Of a stretch of DNA of 11,219 bases, positions 1 to 7,764 are shown piece by piece. Both the position numbers and the translations under genes were made by a program. The notes below the pieces were generated by a model. It made no database searches and was not told the origin of the DNA. It saw only the letters and a list, made by a program, of their open reading frames with translations. Origin of the DNA: Dictyoglomaceae bacterium. GTDB lineage: Bacteria; Dictyoglomota; Dictyoglomia; Dictyoglomales; Dictyoglomaceae. How positions within the stretch are numbered: position 1 is the first letter of the stretch; every line of letters starts with the position of its first letter. The stretch spans positions 1 to 11,219 of the forward strand of contig JAPYWU010000027.1 of the NCBI GenBank assembly GCA_028276205.1. The letters run 5' to 3'.

Positions 1-1468
1 TATGGATTTTGTTAATGGAATATTATCTGGTAATATGGAGATAAAGAATTTTCAAATAAATAATATAAAATTAATTGCTAAGGATGTGCTTATCTCTGGA
101 TTTATGCCCTTTGATATGTCCATGAACATTTCTAATACTCAGAATAAATATTTATTGAGAGGAATTATCTCAAGATTGTCAAAAGATAATGGTAAAATTG
201 AAGGAGAATTTTCTTTGAATGACTTTACATTTAATATATCTTTGCCTGATACTTTATTTATTAATTCATTATTGCCAAAAGAAATTTTAAAAAGCGGAGA
301 TATAACTAAGGGAGAATTAAGGGTAAGTATAAATGGTAATAAGGAGCTTCAAAGTATTAAAGGTAATATTAAATGGAAAGATCCTATAGTGATTAATTAT
401 ATAGACAAAAAATTTAAGGATGCAAGTTTTGATATGATTGCAAAAAATGGTGAGGTTATATTAAATAATTTAAATTTAGATGGGGATAATAATAATTTTG
501 TTTTGAAGGGTAAAGTTTATCCAAATTTAATGATAGAATCAAATTTTTCTGAAATATGTTTTAATATACCTGATATTGCAAAGGGTTATTTATCTGGAAA
601 TTTAATTTTCTATCAGAAAAAAGATAGATATGTTCTTAGTGGAAATTGTGAGGTTTTTAATACCCATATTAGATATCCCCAATTAAATACACAGGTTTCT
701 AAAATTTCTTTTCCATTAGATTTTGATCTTAAAATATCCTTTAAAGATAGTGTTATGTTTTATGAAAATGAGTTTTTATATCTCTCGATTAGTGGGGATC
801 TTGCAATAAAAGGTAATTTTGCAAAACCAATTTTGGATGGGAAGTTATCGTTTATAAATGGAAATATTAATTTTTTAAGTAATTCTTTCGTTGTGAATAA
901 TGGATATATTAAGTTTCCTGGTTTAAGTTTTGAAGAAAATATTTGGGAAATTTCTGCCAGTACTATCATACAGGGATATGTTATATATCTGAAAGGTTAT
1001 AGTTTTATGGGAAATAATTCTTTTGTGTTTTCTTCAGATCCCCCTCTTACTTTCAGAGAGATTTTATTTCTTCTTGTAGGGCAAAAGAATCTTCCTATAG
1101 CACAATTAGAGACTTGGACTCTTTCAAGTATTATAGAGAGTATTCCTATAGGAGTGGAAGGTGTTATAAGCTCTGCTTTTGGAAATTTTATTTTAAATCC
1201 TATTATTTCAGAGATATCTAATATTTTTAGCCTTGATAGTTTAAAAGTAGATTATGAAATAGAAGGTTTATTGCCAAGATGGAAGAGCTTAACCCTTGAA
1301 AAGAGAATTTGGGATAGATTATATTTCACATTAAATTATTCTTTAGAGGGAGATAGGATGTGGAGTGGTGAATTTAGCTATAAATTAAGTGATGATTTGA
1401 AATTTAAACTTTATACTTCTCAGGGAAAACAATTTAATTTTAATATAGAATATTCTACAAAGTTTTGA
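1..1468 (+). CDS. tamB: TamB-like translocation/assembly protein, C-terminal part (5' truncated by window edge)
   Basis: The frame is open from the left edge, and the Met at base 2 is probably internal, because TamB proteins are usually around 1000 residues or more and begin with a signal anchor that is missing here. The visible 488 residues are beta-rich and low in Cys. The last ~250 match the TamB C-terminal (DUF490) pattern: alternating short strands with a GNINFLSNSFVVNNGYIKF-type stretch, then SDPPLTFREILFLLVG (SDPPL at about residues 345-349), a motif typical of this domain, and a beta-strand tail ending in Phe. TamB-family proteins are inner-membrane-anchored, span the periplasm as a beta-taco, and work with Omp85 proteins in outer membrane protein assembly and phospholipid transport. 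The gene lies 20 bases upstream of a BamA-type gene, which fits that role. Family assignment is confident; which Omp85 partner it uses is inference. Confidence 0.88.
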   Translation, partial: MDFVNGILSGNMEIKNFQINNIKLIAKDVLISGFMPFDMSMNISNTQNKYLLRGIISRLSKDNGKIEGEFSLNDFTFNISLPDTLFINSLLPKEILKSGDITKGELRVSINGNKELQSIKGNIKWKDPIVINYIDKKFKDASFDMIAKNGEVILNNLNLDGDNNNFVLKGKVYPNLMIESNFSEICFNIPDIAKGYLSGNLIFYQKKDRYVLSGNCEVFNTHIRYPQLNTQVSKISFPLDFDLKISFKDSVMFYENEFLYLSISGDLAIKGNFAKPILDGKLSFINGNINFLSNSFVVNNGYIKFPGLSFEENIWEISASTIIQGYVIYLKGYSFMGNNSFVFSSDPPLTFREILFLLVGQKNLPIAQLETWTLSSIIESIPIGVEGVISSAFGNFILNPIISEISNIFSLDSLKVDYEIEGLLPRWKSLTLEKRIWDRLYFTLNYSLEGDRMWSGEFSYKLSDDLKFKLYTSQGKQFNFNIEYSTKF

Positions 1469-1474
1469 GAAGGG

Positions 1475-1481
1475 AAGGTGG
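1475..1481 (+). promoter_or_regulatory. Shine-Dalgarno site fixing the bamA TTG start
   Basis: AAGGTGG lies seven bases upstream of the TTG at 1489. The longer in-frame alternative, TTG at 1465, overlaps the tamB stop and has no comparable SD; it would also put eight extra residues ahead of a normal signal peptide. This supports 1489 as the true start. Confidence 0.75.
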
Positions 1482-1488
1482 ATTAGCT

Positions 1489-4359
1489 TTGAGAAAGAAA
1501 ATATTGTTATCCTTATTTTTCCTTTTAATATTTTCCAATGTATTAGTATTTGCCCAAACAGAATATAAAGTGATAGATGTTATAGTAAAGGGCAATGCAA
1601 AAATAAGCACTCAAGAGATATTAAAAATAGCAGGAATAGAAAAAAATACATATATCTCTGACGATAAGCTGAATGCAGTAAAAGAAAAATTAGATGATTC
1701 TTCTTATTTTATTTCTGTTGTAATAAATAAGATCTCTCAAAAGGATGGGGTTGTTCTTGAAATAAATGTGGTAGAATCACCATTTCTTATATTTGTGAAT
1801 GGGATAAGATTTCAAGGATTACAAAAATTATCTTTAAAAGATATTCAAGATTTAATTATTCTTCCTTATGTAGGGTGGACTACTGATCAGCTTATATGGG
1901 AGCAAAGAAGGAAATTCATGTCCACAGGTTATTTTTCTGATATAAATGTTGATCAACAAAAAATAGATTCTGGATTGATATTGGTATTTTATTTTAAAGA
2001 GAACCCAATTTTAGATAGTATTCAAATAAATGGACTTAAGAGAATATCTAAGGAGAGAGTATTAGAATTATTAGGATTAAAAGAAGGTATACTTATATCA
2101 GAAGAGTCAATCTTAGAGAAGAAAGAAGCATTAATTAATAGTAATTTATTTTCTGATGTAGATTTTAAAATTGAAAAAAAGGATAATAAATTGTCTCTTG
2201 TTATAAATCTTAAGGAGAACCCTTTGCTATCTCAAATCTCAATTTCTGGTCTAAATAAATTGGAGATGAAAGATTTAATAGAAGTAATCGGATTTAAGGG
2301 AGATATAAAAGGAAATTATATATTTTTAAATACGGAGATTTATCTGTCTCAAGCGCTTTTAGATAATCTAAAATCAAAATTAGAAGATACAGGATATTTT
2401 AAGGAGATATTTTTTAAAACCATCAATCTTGAGAACAATACAGCTGAAATAAATATTAACTTAAAAGAAAATCCTTGGATAGTTTTGGTAGATGTAAAAG
2501 GTTTAAAAAATGTGTCCAAGGATAAGTTTTTTAACATAATCAAAAAGACTTCAAAGGATTTCTTATCTGATAAATATATTGAAGAAAAGAAAAATCTCTT
2601 ATTAAATTCTGGTTATTTTTCATCTGTAGATATAAAATATGTGGTGTCACCTAATAATATGGCTTATGTAACTTTTATAGTAAAGGAAAATCCTATCTTA
2701 GACAGTATCAATTATAGGGGACTTTCTAAAGTTACAGAATCTGAAGTTGACAAATATAGAATCATAAATAAAGGAGATTTTATTACTCAAGATAAGATTG
2801 ATGAGCAAGTTTCTAAATTTAAAGATTTAGGTTATTTTGAAGAAGTAAATGTAGAATCCGTAACTAATGAGGATAAAATTTCTCTTACTTTTATTTTTAA
2901 GGAAAATCCTATAGTAAACAAGATAAGCTTTGTAGGGTTGACGGGAGTATCAATTGATTCTTTAAAGCCTATATTATTAACAAAAGAAGGTAAACCTTTT
3001 AATCCTGATTTTGTAAAAAAGGATATAATTAATATTCAAAATTTCCTACAACAAAAAGGATATGTTTTTACAGCTCTTCAATCTTTCTCTTTTACTGAAG
3101 ATGGTGAATTGATATTTACCTTTAAAGAGTATAAAGTAGAAGACATTGGGATAGAAATTGTTCCTGCTACAGAAACTTCAGTATTAGGATTTTTAGCTGT
3201 ACTAAGAGGACCAACAGATAAAAATGTGGTTAAGAGGGAAATTTCGTTAAAGGTTGGAGAACCTGTTAATTGGGAAAAGATAAAAAGGGATCTTCAGAAT
3301 ATATATAATGTGGGAATATTTGAAGATGTATCTGTTAGATTTGAACAAGGAAGTTCAGAAGAAATGGTAAAGGTTATTTATGTTGCAAAAGAAAAACTTT
3401 CGGGCTCTTTCAATTTTGGTGGTGGATATGCAACGGATGTGGGTATATATGGCTTTGTAGAGTATAAAGAAGGGAATTTATTTGGAAAAGCTAAAAGTTT
3501 AAGTTTACAATTATCATTAACAGGCTTTGGAAAGATCAACTATCAGTTAAGTTTTAGTGATCCTTGGTTTATGGGAGGAAGAAATTCTTTCCAATTGGAT
3601 ATTTATGACAAGAAAACCACTATTACAGGTTTAACAACTCCTACCGTTGAAAAGATGGGAGGTGCTTTTTCATTCTCCTATCCTTTGGGTGGACTTTGGA
3701 GTCTTTCTCTTGGTTTTAAATATGAAGAGATTACTTATTTGGATAACTCTAATCCTAAGAGCAGTGTAGGGAGTTTTAAGATAGGATTAATAAGAGATTC
3801 TAGAGATTTCTATTTAAATCCTACACAAGGAAATAGACAATATGTAAACTTAGAATTTGCTGGTGGTGGTAGTGATGCTAACTTTATCAAATATGTAGGA
3901 GATTTTCAGTGGCATATACCACTCACTAATAGAGAGTCTACTTTAACTATTACGGAGCAGAAAAATAGACAAGTTTTATCATTTAGGTTAGGATTAGGAT
4001 ATGCTGAGGGTAATATACCAACCACCGAACTCTTTACCTTAGGTGGGTCAAGTTCTATCAGAGGATTTTATGATAACGAATTTAAAGGAGATACATTTGC
4101 TCTTTTGAATATACAATATAGAATTCCACTTGGAAATGGAATTTATGGGGTTTTCTTTTTAGATACTGGAAATGCGTGGTATTCAAGGGATATTTCCTCC
4201 TTGTCTGATATTAAGCTTTATACTGGCATGGGACTTGGTTTAAGATATGAGACTATAATTATTCCAATAAGATTTGACTTTGGATATAATTTTGGTAATG
4301 ATCCAATGGATCCTAATACAAAGTGGAGAATTCATTTTAGCTTTGGAGATATATTTTAA
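1489..4359 (+). CDS. bamA: BamA/Omp85 outer membrane assembly factor with about eight POTRA repeats
   Basis: Omp85-family outer membrane protein of 956 residues from the TTG at 1489. Residues 1-23 form a signal peptide (basic MRKK, hydrophobic core, cleavage near VFA/Q). Eight POTRA-like units follow at about 24-98, 99-173, 174-245, 246-329, 330-402, 403-474, 475-549 and 550-636; most carry a GL turn, a GYF motif, and end in KENP. The barrel (about 637-956) has the loop-6 motif SIRGF (Arg858), the upstream LGGSSS, and a terminal aromatic residue (GDIF). BamA inserts beta-barrel proteins into the outer membrane; the loop-6 Arg is conserved and important for this family. Proteobacterial BamA has five POTRAs and about 800 residues, so this periplasmic arm is expanded. 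Upstream tamB and downstream Omp85, skp and lpx genes support an assembly role. It is clearly Omp85; the bamA label rests on the full barrel and the context. Confidence 0.9.
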   Translation: MRKKILLSLFFLLIFSNVLVFAQTEYKVIDVIVKGNAKISTQEILKIAGIEKNTYISDDKLNAVKEKLDDSSYFISVVINKISQKDGVVLEINVVESPFLIFVNGIRFQGLQKLSLKDIQDLIILPYVGWTTDQLIWEQRRKFMSTGYFSDINVDQQKIDSGLILVFYFKENPILDSIQINGLKRISKERVLELLGLKEGILISEESILEKKEALINSNLFSDVDFKIEKKDNKLSLVINLKENPLLSQISISGLNKLEMKDLIEVIGFKGDIKGNYIFLNTEIYLSQALLDNLKSKLEDTGYFKEIFFKTINLENNTAEININLKENPWIVLVDVKGLKNVSKDKFFNIIKKTSKDFLSDKYIEEKKNLLLNSGYFSSVDIKYVVSPNNMAYVTFIVKENPILDSINYRGLSKVTESEVDKYRIINKGDFITQDKIDEQVSKFKDLGYFEEVNVESVTNEDKISLTFIFKENPIVNKISFVGLTGVSIDSLKPILLTKEGKPFNPDFVKKDIINIQNFLQQKGYVFTALQSFSFTEDGELIFTFKEYKVEDIGIEIVPATETSVLGFLAVLRGPTDKNVVKREISLKVGEPVNWEKIKRDLQNIYNVGIFEDVSVRFEQGSSEEMVKVIYVAKEKLSGSFNFGGGYATDVGIYGFVEYKEGNLFGKAKSLSLQLSLTGFGKINYQLSFSDPWFMGGRNSFQLDIYDKKTTITGLTTPTVEKMGGAFSFSYPLGGLWSLSLGFKYEEITYLDNSNPKSSVGSFKIGLIRDSRDFYLNPTQGNRQYVNLEFAGGGSDANFIKYVGDFQWHIPLTNRESTLTITEQKNRQVLSFRLGLGYAEGNIPTTELFTLGGSSSIRGFYDNEFKGDTFALLNIQYRIPLGNGIYGVFFLDTGNAWYSRDISSLSDIKLYTGMGLGLRYETIIIPIRFDFGYNFGNDPMDPNTKWRIHFSFGDIF
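1558..3396 (+). repeat. Eight tandem POTRA-like protein repeats within bamA
   Basis: Divergent protein-level repeats of about 72-87 codons start near 1558, 1783, 2008, 2224, 2476, 2695, 2911 and 3136. Boundaries follow the recurring ESP or ENP ending (units 1-6). Units 7 and 8 end less distinctly (KEYK, AKEK). Unit 4 is longer by roughly 10 residues before its second helix. The repeats are not near-identical in DNA, so this is an old expansion. Confidence 0.8.
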
Positions 4360-4364
4360 TGAAT

Positions 4365-4370
4365 GGAGGG
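4365..4370 (+). promoter_or_regulatory. Shine-Dalgarno site fixing the TTG start of the second Omp85 gene
   Basis: GGAGGG lies six bases before the in-frame TTG at 4377. The ATG at 4359, which overlaps the bamA stop by one base, has only a partial purine match upstream (TTTGGAG, spaced about ten bases), and starting there would place the strong SD inside the coding region. The TTG start also gives a clean signal peptide (MKRIII...). Confidence 0.7.
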
Positions 4371-4376
4371 ATTTCT

Positions 4377-5843
4377 TTGAAAAGGATAATAATATTTTCT
4401 TTATTTCTTTTATTTACTTTAAACCTTACCTTTGCTAATGAAAATTATTTTGTTCAGGGAATATCTATAATTGGATTGAAAAATGTTTCTTACGATGTGG
4501 TTCAGAATATGTTGAATATTAAAGTGTTAAATACATATGATGTTAACTATATAGAAGGTCAAATAAATAAGTTAAAGGAAAGTGGTTATTTTAAATTTGT
4601 CTCTTATGAACTTAAAAAGTTGGATGTTGGTTATGATTTAATAATAAAAGTAGAGGAATTTCCTGTTATTACTGACATAATATTTCCGGATATCAAGCTT
4701 ATGAAAATCGATGATATTAAGAAAGTTATTTATAGTGGCAAAGGTAAATTTTTTATTGAGGATAAAATTAAAGAGGATTGCGAAAAAATTGAGGAGCTAT
4801 ATAGAAGTAAGGGATTTGTTTTAGAAATGTCTCCTCAATATATTTTTAAAGATGGGATACTTACATTTATCTGGAAGGAAGCTCCTATTTTAGGTAAAAT
4901 TGAAATAAAAAGCGATAATCAATGGGAAAAGAAGATTATTGAGGATAATTTAAATCTTTCTATAGGAGATCCACTTGATCTAAGGAAAATAGATGAACTT
5001 AATCAGAAACTTTTGAAAAAGAATATAAGAATAAAAATAATACCAGAATGGGCTTTTGAAGAAGGCTATACAATTTTATATCTTAATGTTGAACATCTGT
5101 CACCAAGAGTAGTTTCTTTAAGTTATGAAAGAAATGAAAGAATTAATTTGGGTTTTAGCTACTATTTAAGTAATTATGGCAATTTAGACTTAAGTATTTC
5201 TAACGATATGCAAGGATCTCTTGATTACCTAATTTCTTGGCAACGTGATTTTTTAAAAGTTTATTTTGGAGATAATTATTGGGGATTGAGTATTTATAAA
5301 ATTCTTTCCAAGAATAACATAGTAGGAGAGATTGGTTTTAGAAATAATCCGAATATTAATGATAAAGTATTGAACTTTAATATAACTCAAGATTCCACTT
5401 TAGAAGAGGATGGTATTTATAAATCTGGAAGCTATTTTAACTTTAGTATAGATTTTCATGGGGGAGGCTCTAATTATAATTATTCTTTAGCATCATTATC
5501 AGGCAAGTATTTTATAAGATATGGAGAAAGTCTTAATGAACGTATATTAGGTTTTATGGGGGATATAAGATATCCTTTTGGAGACTCACCCGAGGACGGA
5601 TCTTTGTACTTAAAAATTACTTATGCCTTTCCCTTAAGCAAAGGGATGTATTTAACTCTATCTTTGGGAGGTGATAGCTGTTTTAATCCAAAAGATTTAA
5701 TTTCCGCGAGCGATATTAGAATTAATCCATTTTTTGGTATGGAGTTTTCAGTTTCTCAAAAATCCTTATTCTATGCCTTTGGATTAGAGAGCAATCTTGT
5801 ATCTTTGAGAAAATTTTATATTAAATCAAAATTAGAATTTTAG
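4377..5843 (+). CDS. Short divergent Omp85/TamA-like paralogue with three POTRAs and atypical loop-6 motif
   Basis: Probable outer membrane protein of 488 residues from the TTG at 4377 (494 from ATG 4359). A signal peptide is followed by cleavage near TFA/N at about residue 20. Three POTRA-like units are visible at about 23-96 (GLKNVSYD, SGYF), 97-170 (SKGF, ends KEAP) and 171-243. The remaining ~245 residues are beta-strand-like and end in LEF, suggesting a reduced barrel. Aligned with the upstream BamA around FPL/IPL and SDIR/SDIK, the loop-6 RGF motif reads LGF here (Leu391 in place of Arg). Three POTRAs recall TamA, and a tamB gene lies two genes upstream, so it could be a TamB partner or an accessory, possibly non-insertase, Omp85. 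Family membership is well supported by the POTRAs and position; the specific function is open, so no symbol is given. Confidence 0.72.
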   Translation: MKRIIIFSLFLLFTLNLTFANENYFVQGISIIGLKNVSYDVVQNMLNIKVLNTYDVNYIEGQINKLKESGYFKFVSYELKKLDVGYDLIIKVEEFPVITDIIFPDIKLMKIDDIKKVIYSGKGKFFIEDKIKEDCEKIEELYRSKGFVLEMSPQYIFKDGILTFIWKEAPILGKIEIKSDNQWEKKIIEDNLNLSIGDPLDLRKIDELNQKLLKKNIRIKIIPEWAFEEGYTILYLNVEHLSPRVVSLSYERNERINLGFSYYLSNYGNLDLSISNDMQGSLDYLISWQRDFLKVYFGDNYWGLSIYKILSKNNIVGEIGFRNNPNINDKVLNFNITQDSTLEEDGIYKSGSYFNFSIDFHGGGSNYNYSLASLSGKYFIRYGESLNERILGFMGDIRYPFGDSPEDGSLYLKITYAFPLSKGMYLTLSLGGDSCFNPKDLISASDIRINPFFGMEFSVSQKSLFYAFGLESNLVSLRKFYIKSKLEF

Positions 5844-5848
5844 GAGGT
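5842..5848 (+). promoter_or_regulatory. Strong Shine-Dalgarno for first skp gene
   Basis: AGGAGGT overlaps the last two bases of the preceding stop codon and sits eight bases before the ATG at 5857. It is among the strongest SD matches in the window and is consistent with high chaperone expression. Confidence 0.7.
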
Positions 5849-5856
5849 AAGGAAAA

Positions 5857-6327
5857 ATGAAAAAATATGGTCTGTTAATAGTATTATTACTAATTGCAAT
5901 CTCATTTGTCTTTGTTGGTGTTAAAATTGTTGGGGCACAGACTCAAACATCTTTAAAGATAGCATATATTGATGAAGATAAACTTTTAAGAAGCTATCCT
6001 CCTTTTATGAATGCATATAATAAATATCAACAAGAATATCAAGATAGACTTAATAAGCTTAATGAAGCTCAGAAGGCTGGAAAATCTCAAGATGAAATAA
6101 AGAAATTATCAGCCCAATATGATGCAGAACTTCAACCCTATAAACAAGCAGTGGAGAAAGTATTAGATAGCTTAAAAAAGACTCTTGATAAAATATTCTC
6201 TGATCTTGCTAAAAAAGAGGGATATATAGCGGTACTTACAAAGAATGTACAAGGACAGGAGATTGTAATTTGGGGTGGAGTAGATATTACAGATAAGGTC
6301 ATAAATATTCTATCTTCTGGTAAATAG
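5857..6327 (+). CDS. skp: Skp/OmpH-family periplasmic chaperone, copy 1
   Basis: Small secreted coiled-coil protein of 156 residues. Residues 1-27 are a signal peptide (KKYG, long hydrophobic core, VGA/Q). A short strand KIAYID (34-39) opens the Skp core. A charged, Gln/Lys-rich helical hairpin runs from about 48 to 118, and a C-terminal strand region ends in IWGGVDITD (138-146), a tail common in OmpH-like proteins outside Proteobacteria. Skp trimers hold unfolded outer membrane proteins in the periplasm and deliver them to BamA. The position directly between Omp85 genes and lpxD is the classic skp location. Start ATG 5857 is fixed by a strong SD. The family call is firm; chaperone activity is inferred from family and context. 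Confidence 0.88.
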   Translation: MKKYGLLIVLLLIAISFVFVGVKIVGAQTQTSLKIAYIDEDKLLRSYPPFMNAYNKYQQEYQDRLNKLNEAQKAGKSQDEIKKLSAQYDAELQPYKQAVEKVLDSLKKTLDKIFSDLAKKEGYIAVLTKNVQGQEIVIWGGVDITDKVINILSSGK

Positions 6328-6329
6328 AT

Positions 6330-6758
6330 ATGGCTAAAAGATTATTTAGGATAATTTTAATCATATACGTTATACTTGTTTTATCTTTTTCTATTGTTTC
6401 TTCTCAACAGAGTATTAATATAGGATATGTAGATTATTCAAAGGTATTCCTTGAATTTAGATATACTAAGAATGTTCAAGCTGAAATAAAGAAAAGACAA
6501 TCTGATATTGAAAAATTAGTAGAAGATGCTAAGAAAAGTGGAAAAACTGATAAGGAGATTAACGAATTAAGATCAAAAGAAGAGAAGAAATTAGGGGAAT
6601 ATGTAGAGAAAGCAAGACAGGATATAAAAAATAAAATTTTAAAAGAAATTGAGAATATAGCAAAGAGTAAAAAGCTTTCTGTGGTTATAGAAAAGAAGAT
6701 AAGAATATGGGGTGGAATTGATATTACTGATGAGGTTTTAAAAAATTTGAATAAGTAA
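6330..6758 (+). CDS. skp: Skp/OmpH-family periplasmic chaperone, copy 2
   Basis: A second Skp/OmpH-like protein of 142 residues, beginning two bases after the first copy. It has an N-terminal hydrophobic signal segment (about 5-25, likely cleavage near VSS/Q), the core strand INIGYVD (29-35), a Lys/Glu-rich coiled coil (about 45-112), and the tail IWGGIDITD (126-134), nearly the same as in copy 1. The hairpin tips also match (GKSQDEIKKL in copy 1, GKTDKEINEL here). No good SD precedes ATG 6330, so translation is probably coupled to copy 1. It may form mixed trimers with copy 1 or serve different clients; neither can be told from sequence. It most likely arose by tandem duplication. Confidence 0.85.
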   Translation: MAKRLFRIILIIYVILVLSFSIVSSQQSINIGYVDYSKVFLEFRYTKNVQAEIKKRQSDIEKLVEDAKKSGKTDKEINELRSKEEKKLGEYVEKARQDIKNKILKEIENIAKSKKLSVVIEKKIRIWGGIDITDEVLKNLNK

Positions 6759-6771
6759 AGGGTGAATAAAG

Positions 6772-7764
6772 ATGTATCTTAGCGAAATAGCAAAGTTAAT
6801 TAATGGGGAATTAGTTGGAGAAGATGTATATATAGAAAAGATCTCTGAATGGGACAAAGCAGAGGAAAAGGACCTTATATTTGTGTTTGATTTGGATGAT
6901 ATAGAAGTGGCTGAAAAAACAAGGGCAAAAGCAATGGTGATTCCTTCTGATGGGTCTTCTTCTAAGCCACATATAAAGGTTGAGAATCCTAAACTTGCAA
7001 TGGCAAAATTATTAAAGTATTTTGATTGGCGAGTATATCCTAAAGATATTCATCCTACAGTTATTATAGGGGAAGGGGTTCAATTAGGAGATGATGTGGG
7101 AATAGCGCCATATGCTGTTATAGGAAATAATGTAAAGATTGGTAAAGGATCAAAGATATTTTCAGGAGTAATTATAGGAAATAATGTGGAAATAGGCGAG
7201 AACTGTATCATATATCCAAGAGTAACTATTTATGATCATTGCCATATTGGAAACAGAGTTATAATTCACGCAGGATGTAGTATCGGTGTAGATGGCTTTG
7301 GATATATATGGAATGGAGAAGAGCATTATAAAATCCCTCATATTGGTAAGGTGGTCATAGAGGATGGAGTAGAAATAGGAGGAAATACTGTTATTGAGAG
7401 AGCTACTTTGGGAGAAACGCGCATAGGTAAAGGTACTAAAATAGGATCATTGATAATTATAGGACATAATGTAAGAATAGGAGAAAATTGTGTTATAGTA
7501 AGTCAAAGTGGTATAGCTGGAAGTAGTAAATTAGGAAACAATGTAATCATGGCAGGTCAAAGTGGGGTTTCTGATCATGTCAAAGTAGGCAATAATGTTA
7601 CCATTCTTGCTAAGAGTGGTGTAATTAAAGACATACCTGATAATATGGTGGTTTCTGGATTTCCTGCCAGACCTCACAAGGAAGAGATGAGGGTACAAGC
7701 TATTATGAGGAGACTTCCTGAGATTTGGGAAGAAATAAAGAGGTTGAGGGATAGGCTTGGATAG
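6772..7764 (+). CDS. lpxD: LpxD, UDP-3-O-acylglucosamine N-acyltransferase
   Basis: Third enzyme of lipid A synthesis: transfers a 3-hydroxyacyl chain from ACP to the 2-amino group of UDP-3-O-acylglucosamine in the cytoplasm. The 330 residues match the usual length. An N-terminal uridine-binding LpxD domain (about 1-90) precedes a long left-handed beta-helix of hexapeptide repeats (about 93-285, many IG/VG-x-x-V units) and a C-terminal helix (about 303-330). GVDGFGY (172-178) and KIPHIGKV (187-194) are LpxD hallmarks. The catalytic His is H232 (GHNV), and H269 matches the second conserved His. The usual KxDNxxQIxHNV segment reads KIGSLIIIGHNV here, so the Asp seven residues before the catalytic His is Gly225. 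ATG 6772 is preceded by AAAGGGTGA. The gene overlaps lpxC by eight bases. Confidence 0.93.
   Translation: MYLSEIAKLINGELVGEDVYIEKISEWDKAEEKDLIFVFDLDDIEVAEKTRAKAMVIPSDGSSSKPHIKVENPKLAMAKLLKYFDWRVYPKDIHPTVIIGEGVQLGDDVGIAPYAVIGNNVKIGKGSKIFSGVIIGNNVEIGENCIIYPRVTIYDHCHIGNRVIIHAGCSIGVDGFGYIWNGEEHYKIPHIGKVVIEDGVEIGGNTVIERATLGETRIGKGTKIGSLIIIGHNVRIGENCVIVSQSGIAGSSKLGNNVIMAGQSGVSDHVKVGNNVTILAKSGVIKDIPDNMVVSGFPARPHKEEMRVQAIMRRLPEIWEEIKRLRDRLG

Noticed and set aside
760..969. Minus-strand open frame of 69 codons
   Set aside because: Lies wholly inside the tamB-like gene, has no family features and no SD-driven context; an antisense shadow of AT-rich coding DNA.
2349..2543. Minus-strand open frame of 64 codons
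   Set aside because: Antisense to POTRA units 4-5 of bamA; composition mirrors the sense gene and no independent signal is seen.
1770..2912. Regularly spaced short DNA repeats encoding KENP, resembling a direct-repeat array
   Set aside because: About 70-codon spacing, only a few conserved codons with synonymous differences, and in frame throughout; these are POTRA domain boundaries, not CRISPR or a DNA-level repeat.
5805..5838. TTGAGA with downstream TAGAAT as a possible internal promoter before skp
   Set aside because: Spacing of about 22 bases is too long and the segment is the coding end of the Omp85 paralogue.
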